This document shows positions 1 to 5,334 of a stretch of DNA of 12,050 bases, piece by piece; the stretch's first letter is position 1, and the number at the start of each line of letters is the position of its first letter. A model generated the notes under the pieces. That model did no database searches. It was not told the origin of the DNA and saw only the letters and a program-made list of their open reading frames with translations. Made by a program: the position numbers and the translations under genes. Where the stretch lies: positions 1 through 12,050 of the forward strand of contig VBKD01000195.1 of the NCBI GenBank assembly GCA_005888075.1, given 5' to 3'. The DNA comes from Chloroflexota bacterium (GTDB lineage: Bacteria > Chloroflexota > Dormibacteria > Dormibacterales > Dormibacteraceae).

Positions 1-92
1 AGGAAGGATCCACATGTCCTTCACTTGAGATGCCTCGGTAGGAAATTAAGCCCGGCTAAGCGCCAGGCACCTACGGTCTAGGGCAGGCGGAA
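1..92 (-). promoter_or_regulatory. Ribosomal protein L10 leader (rplJ-rplL autoregulatory mRNA element), 5' part
   Basis: Read on the minus strand, the region after rplA shows the L10 leader pattern. A GTAGG (70-74) pairs with CCTAC (38-42). Between them is a hairpin of seven pairs (one G-U), GCCTGGC and GCCGGGC, around the loop GCTTA. A conserved-looking TTAATTT precedes CCTAC, which is followed by CGAGG. A second small hairpin, GAAGGA with TCCTTC, lies at about 2-22. In known bacteria this leader binds L10(L12)4 and represses rplJL. Its position directly downstream of rplA is the expected one. The rplJ start is not in the window; the ATG at 15-13 is probably part of the leader. I assign it from the fold and conserved bases, not from a covariance search. 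Confidence 0.85.
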
Positions 93-132
93 AGGATACG
101 ACAAAGAGCCGATCGAAACATGGCCCGAAAGC

Positions 133-864
133 CTACCCGGCTGCGTGCAGCTTGGCGGCCTCTTTGACGTCCACCGGCACCGAGGGTCCCTGCGTAGCGG
201 TCAGGAAGAAGGTGCGAAGGTACTGCCCCTTGGATGTCGATGGCTTGTTGCGGATCAGCGCGTCGACCAGCGCCGCCAGGTTCTGGTGCAGCTGCGTCGA
301 CTCGAACGACACCTTGCCGATCGGCGCATGGACGATGCCGAACTTGTCCGTCCGGAACTCCACCTTGCCGCCCTTGGCCTCTCGCACCGCACGCGCGACG
401 TCGAACGTGACCGTGCCCGACTTCGGGTTCGGCATCAAGCCGCGCGGGCCCAGGATCTTGCCGAGCGGTCCCACCTTGGACATCATGTCCGGCGTTGCGA
501 CCGCTGTGTCGAAATCGGTCCACCCATCGGAGACTCGCTTCACCATGTCGTCGCCGCCGGCGTAGTCGGCGCCGGCGTCCTGCGCCTCCTTCAGCTTCTC
601 GCCAGTGGCGAACACGGCCACGCGGACCTTCCTGCCGGTCCCGTTCGGGAGCACGACCGAACCGCGCACCATCTGCTCGGCGTGACGAGGGTCGACTCCC
701 AGCCTGATGTGCGCCTCGACCGTGGCGTCGAACTTCGAGATGGACGTTTCGCGAACCATCTGGCAGGCGACCTCAGGCTCGAGCCCTCCGTTGCCGTTGC
801 TCGCCAGCGCGGCCTCGACCTTCTTGGCCGCCTCGATGTACTTCTTTCCTCTCTTCTTCGGCAT
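133..864 (-). CDS. rplA: 50S ribosomal protein L1
   Basis: This encodes the 243-residue L1 protein of the large-subunit L1 stalk, which binds 23S rRNA and assists release of deacylated tRNA from the E site. In many bacteria it also represses its own operon. The length is typical for bacterial L1. The family core is intact: GPLGKILGPRGLMPNPKSG at about 132-150, followed by KVEFRTDKFGIVHAPIGK at about 167-184. The ATG overlaps the rplK stop by one base (TGATG at 866-862), which suggests translational coupling, and GGAG lies about 12 bases upstream. The downstream L10 leader shows that the operon continues into rplJ-rplL. Assignment is secure. Confidence 0.98.
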   Translation of the reverse strand: MPKKRGKKYIEAAKKVEAALASNGNGGLEPEVACQMVRETSISKFDATVEAHIRLGVDPRHAEQMVRGSVVLPNGTGRKVRVAVFATGEKLKEAQDAGADYAGGDDMVKRVSDGWTDFDTAVATPDMMSKVGPLGKILGPRGLMPNPKSGTVTFDVARAVREAKGGKVEFRTDKFGIVHAPIGKVSFESTQLHQNLAALVDALIRNKPSTSKGQYLRTFFLTATQGPSVPVDVKEAAKLHAAG

Positions 865-1292
865 CAGTCGATTATCTCCAGGCCCATCGACCGCGCGGTG
901 CCCTCGACCATCTTCATCGCGGCGTCCACGTCATATGCGTTGAGGTCCTTGCCCTTCGTCTCGACGATCTGCCGGACCTGCTGCCGAGTGATACGGCCAA
1001 CCTTCTCGCGGTTTGGCTTCGCCGAACCCTTTTCGATCCCCGCCGCGCGCTTGAGCAGGTTTACTGCCGGCGGGGTCTTGAGCACGAACGAGAAGCTGCG
1101 ATCCTCATAGATCGTGATCAACGCGGGCACCACGTCGCCGGCCTGCGGAGCGGTTCGCTCGTTGTAGGCCTTGGTGAACTCCATGATGTTGATGCCATGA
1201 GGCCCAAGCGCCGTGCCGACAGGCGGCGCGGGAGTCGCCTTGCCGGCCTGCAGCTCGAGCTTGAGTACGGTTCGGACTTTTTTCTTGCCCAT
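864..1292 (-). CDS. rplK: 50S ribosomal protein L11
   Basis: This encodes a 142-residue L11, the usual length, which binds the GTPase-associated centre of 23S rRNA and helps recruit elongation and release factors and RelA. The N-terminal domain carries the proline-rich PAPPVGTALGPHGINI motif (21-36). The C-terminal rRNA-binding domain ends with the family signature EGTARSMGLEI (130-140). The ATG is preceded by a purine-rich AAGGAAGAGAAGAG stretch in the 42-bp gap after nusG. Its stop codon overlaps the start of rplA. That gap also contains a 10-bp self-complementary GCGGCGCCGC just after nusG, without a T run, so it is not called a terminator. Confidence 0.98.
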   Translation of the reverse strand: MGKKKVRTVLKLELQAGKATPAPPVGTALGPHGINIMEFTKAYNERTAPQAGDVVPALITIYEDRSFSFVLKTPPAVNLLKRAAGIEKGSAKPNREKVGRITRQQVRQIVETKGKDLNAYDVDAAMKMVEGTARSMGLEIID

Positions 1293-1334
1293 CTGAGTTA
1301 GCTCTTCTCTTCCTTATCTATCTATGCGGCGCCG

Positions 1335-1892
1335 CTAGTGGACCTTTTCGACCTGCAGCAGGTCCAGCTCCACCGGCGTCTCGCGACCGAACATGTTGAC
1401 GAGCACCTTGAGCTTGCCCTTCTCCGGGTTGATCTCGTCGACCTTGCCGTGGAAGTCGGTGAACGGTCCGTCGACCACACGCACCGACTCGCCGACCTGG
1501 AACTCGACCCGAATCTTGGGCGCTTCCTGCTTCATCTGCTTCTGGATGGCCCGCACCTCTTTTTCCTGCAGAGGCACTGGGCTGTTCGCCGAGCCGACGA
1601 AGCTCGTCACACCTGGCGTGTTGCGAACCACGAACCAGGATTCGTTCGACATCTTCATCTTCACCAGGATGTAGCCGGGGAAGATGCGCTTCTGGACGTG
1701 GCGGCGCTTGCCGTCCTTGATCTCGATCTCGTCCTCCATCGGGACGAGGACCTGAAGGATCTTGTCCTGCATGTCCATCGACTCGATCCTCTTCTCGAGG
1801 TTCTTCTTGACCTTTTCCTCATGGCCCGAGTAGGCGTGGACGACGAACCACTGTGCCTCGTCCTCCGTGGTCTGGCTCTTCTCTACGGCCAT
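1335..1892 (-). CDS. nusG: Transcription termination/antitermination factor NusG
   Basis: This encodes a 185-residue NusG, the general elongation factor that binds the RNA polymerase clamp and couples polymerase to Rho or to ribosomal protein S10. The NGN domain spans about 14-120, with WFVVHAYSG at 15-23, the family signature RIFPGYILV at 69-77 and NTPGVTSFVG at 91-100. A C-terminal KOW domain follows at about 130-183, with VRVVDGPFTDFHGKV at 137-151. An acidic, non-conserved stretch of about 12 residues precedes the NGN domain. No insertion domain is present. The ATG overlaps the secE stop by one base (TGATG), as at rplK/rplA. Assignment is secure. Confidence 0.98.
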   Translation of the reverse strand: MAVEKSQTTEDEAQWFVVHAYSGHEEKVKKNLEKRIESMDMQDKILQVLVPMEDEIEIKDGKRRHVQKRIFPGYILVKMKMSNESWFVVRNTPGVTSFVGSANSPVPLQEKEVRAIQKQMKQEAPKIRVEFQVGESVRVVDGPFTDFHGKVDEINPEKGKLKVLVNMFGRETPVELDLLQVEKVH

Positions 1893-2131
1893 CAGTGGCT
1901 GACTCCGTTGTATATCGCCCGCTTGGCGATCTCACCGAGGGCGTAGTCGACGCCGCCGATGAATGCGCCGAGGATCACGACGGTGAAGATGACGACCAGG
2001 GTGTAGCGGTACAGCTCGCCGGCTGTCGGCCACACGACCTTGCGCAGCTCTTCGTAAACATCGCGAAGGAATCGGGCCGGGGCGAACTCCGCTGACGGCT
2101 GTTCCGCGCGCTTCTTGGCTGTTATTGCCAT
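1892..2131 (-). CDS. secE: Preprotein translocase subunit SecE
   Basis: This encodes a 79-residue SecE of the short, single-span type common outside the Proteobacteria. SecE clamps the two halves of SecY in the membrane translocon. The amphipathic segment carries the conserved EELRKVVWPT (27-36), and one transmembrane helix follows at about 43-63. The first 15 residues are hydrophilic and variable. The ATG lies seven bases after the rpmG stop. The nearest Shine-Dalgarno-like AAGGAG is inside the end of rpmG, about 16 bases upstream, longer than usual spacing, so coupling to rpmG translation is plausible. The rpmG-secE-nusG order is widely conserved and supports the call. Confidence 0.96.
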   Translation of the reverse strand: MAITAKKRAEQPSAEFAPARFLRDVYEELRKVVWPTAGELYRYTLVVIFTVVILGAFIGGVDYALGEIAKRAIYNGVSH

Positions 2132-2138
2132 ATGACGG

Positions 2139-2288
2139 CTACTTGGTCTCCTTGTGCGGGGTGTGCTTGTGGCACCACTTGCAGTATTTGCTGAGCTCGA
2201 TCCGGTCCGGATCGTTCTTCTTGTTTTTCACTGTGGTGTAGTTTCGGCGCTTACAGACGCCGCAAGCCAGGCTGATGATGTCTTCCAT
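2139..2288 (-). CDS. rpmG: 50S ribosomal protein L33 (zinc-ribbon form)
   Basis: This small gene encodes 49 residues, a normal L33 length. The sequence begins MEDIISLACGVCKRRNY and has two CxxC pairs, Cys9/Cys12 and Cys36/Cys39. This marks it as the zinc-binding (C+) form, not the cysteine-free paralogue found in many genomes under zinc-responsive control. The family residues RNYTTVKNKKN (15-25) and RIELSKYC (29-36) are present. L33 sits near the E site of the large subunit. It is the first gene of the rpmG-secE-nusG-rplK-rplA operon. No strong Shine-Dalgarno sequence is visible upstream, where a terminator-like hairpin lies about 25 bases from the start. Confidence 0.96.
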   Translation of the reverse strand: MEDIISLACGVCKRRNYTTVKNKKNDPDRIELSKYCKWCHKHTPHKETK

Positions 2289-2311
2289 GGTTGTCTCTGT
2301 GGCTGGGGTTG

Positions 2312-2338
2312 AAAAGAAAAAGCCTAGGTTCCCTAGGC
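2312..2338 (-). terminator. Intrinsic-terminator-like hairpin upstream of rpmG
   Basis: On the minus strand a perfect 7-bp stem, GCCTAGG and CCTAGGC around the loop GAA (2338-2322), is followed at once by TTTTTCTTTT. This is the textbook shape of a Rho-independent terminator. It points toward rpmG although no minus-strand gene lies just upstream. It could end a stray antisense transcript from the divergent gene, attenuate the rpmG operon leader, or be left over from an ancestral upstream gene. On the plus strand there is no T run, so it is one-directional. Confidence 0.6.
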
Positions 2339-2417
2339 GGTGTCAATAGTACCAGAGAGCGGGCGGACCCCCGGCAGCTCAGCACAGTTCGGGTGAGAGC
2401 GCCCGCCAACGGGCCAT

Positions 2418-3518
2418 ATGATTCGATCGATGCCCGCCACCACTGTCGCCGTCCTGCATGGCGATCAAACCGGCGAAGAGCTGCTCCAGGAGGCGATCCA
2501 GCTGCTGGCGCCGGAGGTGTTGGGCTTCAAGCTGGAGTTCCGCGACTTCGACCTCTCATTGGAGGCGCGCCGAGCCACGCGGAACGACGTGGTCATGGAG
2601 GCCGCCGAAGCCCTGCGCGAGTGCGGGTATGGAATCAAGGCGGCGACGATCACGCCGGAGGGGGCGGGAGATGTCGGCAGCCCCAACGCCATCCTCCGCA
2701 AGCAGATCGACGGGCGGATCATCGTTCGCACCGGCCGCCGAATTCCGGGCGTCCGGCCTCTTGCAGGTGTCCACTCCCCCATCTCTGTGATCCGCATGGC
2801 CGTCGATGACGCCTACGGCGCCAAGGAGTGGCGCGAGGGTCACGACCTGGACGAGTGGGCCTACCGTACCGAGAAGATCAGCCGCCGGACCTGCCGCATC
2901 GTGGCCGACTACGCCTTCAACCACGCGCGCCGCATCGAGGCCAAGGTGTTCGGCGGACCGAAGTTCACCGTGAGCCCCGTCTACGAAGGGATGTTCAAAG
3001 AGGAGCTCGACGCGGCGGCAGCCCGTCACCCGGAGGTCCGATACGAGCCGCAGCTCATCGACGCCACCTACGCGCTGCTCCTCGCGACGACCGGCGAGGC
3101 GCTGGTGATCCCTGCTCTGAACCGGGATGGCGACACCCTGTCCGACCTCGTGATGCAGATGTTCGGCACCATCGCCGGGGCGGAATCTACCCTGCTCTCC
3201 TTCGACGACCTGGGCTCGGTGAAGATCGCCATGACCGAGGCTCCTCACGGCACGGCCCCTGCGCTCCAGGGCAAGAACATCGCGAACCCGATGGCCATGA
3301 TCATGGCCGTCGCCTCGCTGCTCGGCTACATGAAGGGCGAGGAGGCGCGCCGCGCGTCGCGAGCGATTTACGAGTCGGCGCTCGAGGCGGTGTCCGACGG
3401 CGTCCGCACCGCCGACCTCGGCGGCCAGGCCACGACCACCGACTTCACGCAGGAAGTCGTCCGCCGGGTCCGGACCAAGATCGACGTCTGGAGCTCCCTG
3501 GCCGACATCGAGCGCTGA
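2418..3518 (+). CDS. Divergent isocitrate/isopropylmalate dehydrogenase family protein
   Basis: This 366-residue protein belongs to the beta-decarboxylating dehydrogenase family (isocitrate, isopropylmalate, homoisocitrate, tartrate). The C-terminal cofactor region EAPHGTAPALQGKNIANP (274-291) is canonical, and metal-binding aspartates are recognisable at 215, 239 and 243 (GDTLSDL). The substrate-side motifs are altered. The usual RENTE-x-Y segment reads IRMAVDDAYGAKEW (125-138), keeping the Arg and Tyr but losing ENTE. The usual KANV segment reads GGPKFTVS, and the Arg-rich segment reads VRTGRRIPGVRP (103-114). The substrate therefore cannot be assigned from sequence; an NAD(P)-dependent oxidation of a 2-hydroxyacid is the family expectation. 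ATG 2418 and ATG 2430 are both possible starts, and neither has a clear ribosome binding site. The gene is divergent from rpmG. Confidence 0.88.
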   Translation: MIRSMPATTVAVLHGDQTGEELLQEAIQLLAPEVLGFKLEFRDFDLSLEARRATRNDVVMEAAEALRECGYGIKAATITPEGAGDVGSPNAILRKQIDGRIIVRTGRRIPGVRPLAGVHSPISVIRMAVDDAYGAKEWREGHDLDEWAYRTEKISRRTCRIVADYAFNHARRIEAKVFGGPKFTVSPVYEGMFKEELDAAAARHPEVRYEPQLIDATYALLLATTGEALVIPALNRDGDTLSDLVMQMFGTIAGAESTLLSFDDLGSVKIAMTEAPHGTAPALQGKNIANPMAMIMAVASLLGYMKGEEARRASRAIYESALEAVSDGVRTADLGGQATTTDFTQEVVRRVRTKIDVWSSLADIER

Positions 3519-3526
3519 GGAGACAT

Positions 3527-3561
3527 CCCTCTCCCCCGCAGGGAGAGGGCTAGAGAGAGGG
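3527..3561 (+). repeat. REP-like intergenic hairpin
   Basis: A perfect 9-bp inverted repeat, CCCTCTCCC (3527-3535) and GGGAGAGGG (3541-3549), encloses the loop CCGCA. It is followed by the purine-rich CTAGAGAGAGGGTG. The composition resembles dispersed REP-like elements common in GC-rich intergenic regions. No T run follows, so it is not an intrinsic terminator. Its right end provides the only ribosome-binding-like purines before the next gene. No second copy was seen in this window, so repetitiveness is inferred from resemblance. Confidence 0.6.
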
Positions 3562-3563
3562 TG

Positions 3564-4193
3564 ATGGAAGAACCGCTGCGGTATATGGCGCTTGGCGACT
3601 CTTACACCATCGGCACCGGCGCCTCCGACGATTCGCATGCCTGGCCCTCGATCATCGCCTCGCGGCTGGCCGGCGCGACGGGTCGCGAGGTCGCGCTGAC
3701 CAACCCGGCCGTCAACGGCTTCACCACCGACGACCTGATCCAGCACGAGCTGCCGCAGGCGCGAGGTCTCAAGCCTCACTTCGCGACCATCCTGATCGGC
3801 GTCAATGACCTCGTGCGCGGCCAGACGCCGAACCGCTACCAGGCCAACCTCACCCGTATCTACGACGAGTTGGCGGCGACGGTCCGTGCGGCGGGACACA
3901 TTGCCGCCGTGTCGATTCCGGTCTGGTCCTACACCCCCGCCGCCGCCGACTTCGGCGGCGCTGACCATGTTGCCCGCGCGACCACCGCGTTCAACGCGGT
4001 CGCCGAGACGGAGGCCGTGGGCCGAGGTTTCACCTGGATCGACATCGGCGAGGCAAGCCAATCCGGCGTTGGCAATCCGAGTTGGCTCGCTTCAGACAAC
4101 CTGCATCCGGGTGACGCGCAGTACGCGGCATGGGCGGACGCGATCTGGGAGGCCCTCAGGGATTCGTGGACAGCGGCCGCGTCGAGCTCTTAG
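3564..4193 (+). CDS. SGNH/GDSL-type hydrolase (esterase/lipase-like), cytoplasmic
   Basis: This encodes a 209-residue SGNH hydrolase. All four consensus blocks are present: GDS with nucleophile Ser13, Gly52 in NPAVNGFTTDDL, Asn81 in IGVND, and Asp178/His181 in DNLHPG. Family members hydrolyse ester or thioester bonds of lipids, acyl or acetyl-sugar substrates, so the substrate is open. No signal peptide or membrane segment is visible, so an intracellular role is likely. ATG 3564 is preferred over GTG 3561 directly before it; the REP-like purine tract supplies the ribosome binding site. The gene follows the dehydrogenase by 45 bp and may be co-transcribed. Its stop overlaps the stop of the opposite-strand membrane-protein gene by four bases. 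Confidence 0.92.
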   Translation: MEEPLRYMALGDSYTIGTGASDDSHAWPSIIASRLAGATGREVALTNPAVNGFTTDDLIQHELPQARGLKPHFATILIGVNDLVRGQTPNRYQANLTRIYDELAATVRAAGHIAAVSIPVWSYTPAAADFGGADHVARATTAFNAVAETEAVGRGFTWIDIGEASQSGVGNPSWLASDNLHPGDAQYAAWADAIWEALRDSWTAAASSS

Positions 4194-4528
4194 GTCTTGT
4201 GCGTCGACGCGTACAGCACGATGGCGATGACGTAGACGACCACAAAGGCGACGACGATCACGCCGATCATCGCGGCGACCTTGACCCCGGATGACAGCTG
4301 GCGCCGGGCGATCGCCAGGTTGGCCAGGAGCCCGACGGCACCCATGATGCCGCCCACCAGCCCGCCCAGGACGACCAGCAGGAGCGGGGTGAGCACGAGC
4401 ACCAGCTCCCACCATCGCAAGCCTTTGAACTGATCGAAGAAGGTCTTGGGTCGCGGCGGCTGCGATGGAGGCGGCGGTCCGCCACCACCTGGCGGACGTG
4501 AGGGAGAAGGCGATCGACTGGAGCCCAT
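4190..4528 (-). CDS. Small proline-rich membrane protein, unknown function
   Basis: This 112-residue protein is of unrecognised family. Residues 1-28 are a low-complexity Ser/Pro/Gly tail with GGGGPPPP at 14-21. A short amphipathic segment follows (KTFFDQFKGLRWWEL, 28-42). Two hydrophobic helices lie at about 42-73 and 83-106, separated by a basic-containing loop (ARRQLSSGVK), and the protein ends with a short polar tail. No catalytic motif is visible. Positive charges before the first helix and between the helices suggest that both ends face the same side. The ATG lacks a clear Shine-Dalgarno sequence. It is the last gene of the long minus-strand cluster, 44 bp after the deacetylase gene, and ends tail-to-tail with the GDSL gene. 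The helical composition makes a real gene more likely than a shadow. Confidence 0.7.
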   Translation of the reverse strand: MGSSRSPSPSRPPGGGGPPPPSQPPRPKTFFDQFKGLRWWELVLVLTPLLLVVLGGLVGGIMGAVGLLANLAIARRQLSSGVKVAAMIGVIVVAFVVVYVIAIVLYASTHKT

Positions 4529-4572
4529 AGCCCGGACTTTAACGGCCCGACCGCCAGACGGCGGCCAACAGG

Positions 4573-5307
4573 CTAGACCGTGATCCTCTTGAACGACTCT
4601 GCGTAGCGGTATCCGCCGCGCTTCCCCACCTCGCGATGGCGCTTGCGCAGCAGCTTCTCGATGTCCCATTCCCGACCAGGCTTCGCCACCTGGCTCTGAT
4701 GCTTGTTCAGGGCCTCGATCTTCTTGTCCAGGGTGGGGGTGATGTCGACCAGGTAATCGCCCGACGTCCAGAACGGGATCCAGACCTCCTTCACCTCGTG
4801 GGCCTTCAACCCCTCCTTGAGCAACGAGCGGAATGCCCGCGGGTTGCGCGAGTCGGGATACACGGCTGCAAAGGTGGCTTCACCGACGGCAAGGTGGTCT
4901 GGGTGCGAGCCGCCCATGGGCGCATCCAGCACCCGCCCGGGGATATGAGTGATGACAAGCTCGGGCTTGTACATGCGGATCATCCGCACGATGTCCCGCC
5001 GCAGCTTCAGGTCTGGCGCGAGGTGCCCATCTTTGTACCCCAGGAACTCAACCTTTTTGACGCCGAGCACACGCGCAGCCGCCCTCTGCTCCTTCTGCCG
5101 GATGGCGACGAGGTCGGTGTCCTTTTGGTTGGGGTCCTCCCCGCCCTGCGAACCGTCCGTGACGATGACGTAGATCACCTCTGAGCCGTTGTCGGTCAGC
5201 CTGGCGACAGAGCCGCCGGCGCCAAAATCGGGGTCGTCCGGATGCGCCGCGACGAAGAGCACGCGCTTGAACTTCGGAAGCCTGGAGTTGTTCGAACGGC
5301 TCGCCAC
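4573..5307 (-). CDS. PIG-L/LmbE-family zinc-dependent N-deacetylase
   Basis: This 244-residue protein belongs to the PIG-L/LmbE family, whose members remove acetyl groups from GlcNAc-containing substrates (for example MshB in mycothiol and BshB in bacillithiol synthesis) or from antibiotic precursors. The N-terminal motif AHPDDPDFGAGG (21-32) supplies His22, the catalytic Asp24 and zinc-ligand Asp25. The second motif, GGSHPDHLAVG (132-142), supplies the third zinc ligand His138. The central TDGSQGGEDPN (50-60) is also typical. No signal peptide is seen. The start is GTG without a strong ribosome binding site; no ATG occurs before the catalytic motif. The gene lies 27 bp after the repeat-protein gene. 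The substrate cannot be deduced, and no thiol-biosynthesis partner is nearby. Confidence 0.92.
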   Translation of the reverse strand: MASRSNNSRLPKFKRVLFVAAHPDDPDFGAGGSVARLTDNGSEVIYVIVTDGSQGGEDPNQKDTDLVAIRQKEQRAAARVLGVKKVEFLGYKDGHLAPDLKLRRDIVRMIRMYKPELVITHIPGRVLDAPMGGSHPDHLAVGEATFAAVYPDSRNPRAFRSLLKEGLKAHEVKEVWIPFWTSGDYLVDITPTLDKKIEALNKHQSQVAKPGREWDIEKLLRKRHREVGKRGGYRYAESFKRITV

Positions 5308-5334
5308 TGTAAAGACGATAAGCAGTTGGAGGTT

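Noticed and set aside
13..15. ATG on the minus strand as the rplJ start
   Set aside because: It sits within the L10 leader, and the following codons (Met-Trp-Ile-Leu-Pro) do not resemble an L10 N terminus. The purines before it are in a local hairpin.
145..1110. 321-codon plus-strand open frame
   Set aside because: It is antisense to rplA and rplK, which are unmistakable, and has no recognisable protein motifs.
2318..2346. TTGACA (2346-2341) as a -35 box for rpmG
   Set aside because: At 17-18 bases spacing the -10 position would read GCTTTT or CTTTTT, inside the terminator-like hairpin and T run. There is no TATAAT-like hexamer.
2374..2438. Possible plus-strand tRNA: a D-arm-like AGCTCAG...GAGAGC, then GCCCGCCAACGGGC and GATTCGATC
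   Set aside because: The acceptor stem does not pair over seven bases and the anticodon and T arms do not fit. The 3' half lies in the dehydrogenase coding start. A tRNA search would settle it.
2556..4061. 501-codon minus-strand open frame
   Set aside because: It lies antisense to the dehydrogenase and GDSL genes, is rich in Arg, Gly, Asp and His, and shows no family motifs. Both opposite-strand genes have clear conserved motifs. It is a GC-rich shadow frame.
4529..4572. CCGCC/GGCGG hairpin between the deacetylase and the small membrane protein as a terminator
   Set aside because: The stem is only five pairs and no T run follows on the minus strand, so it is not supported as an intrinsic terminator.
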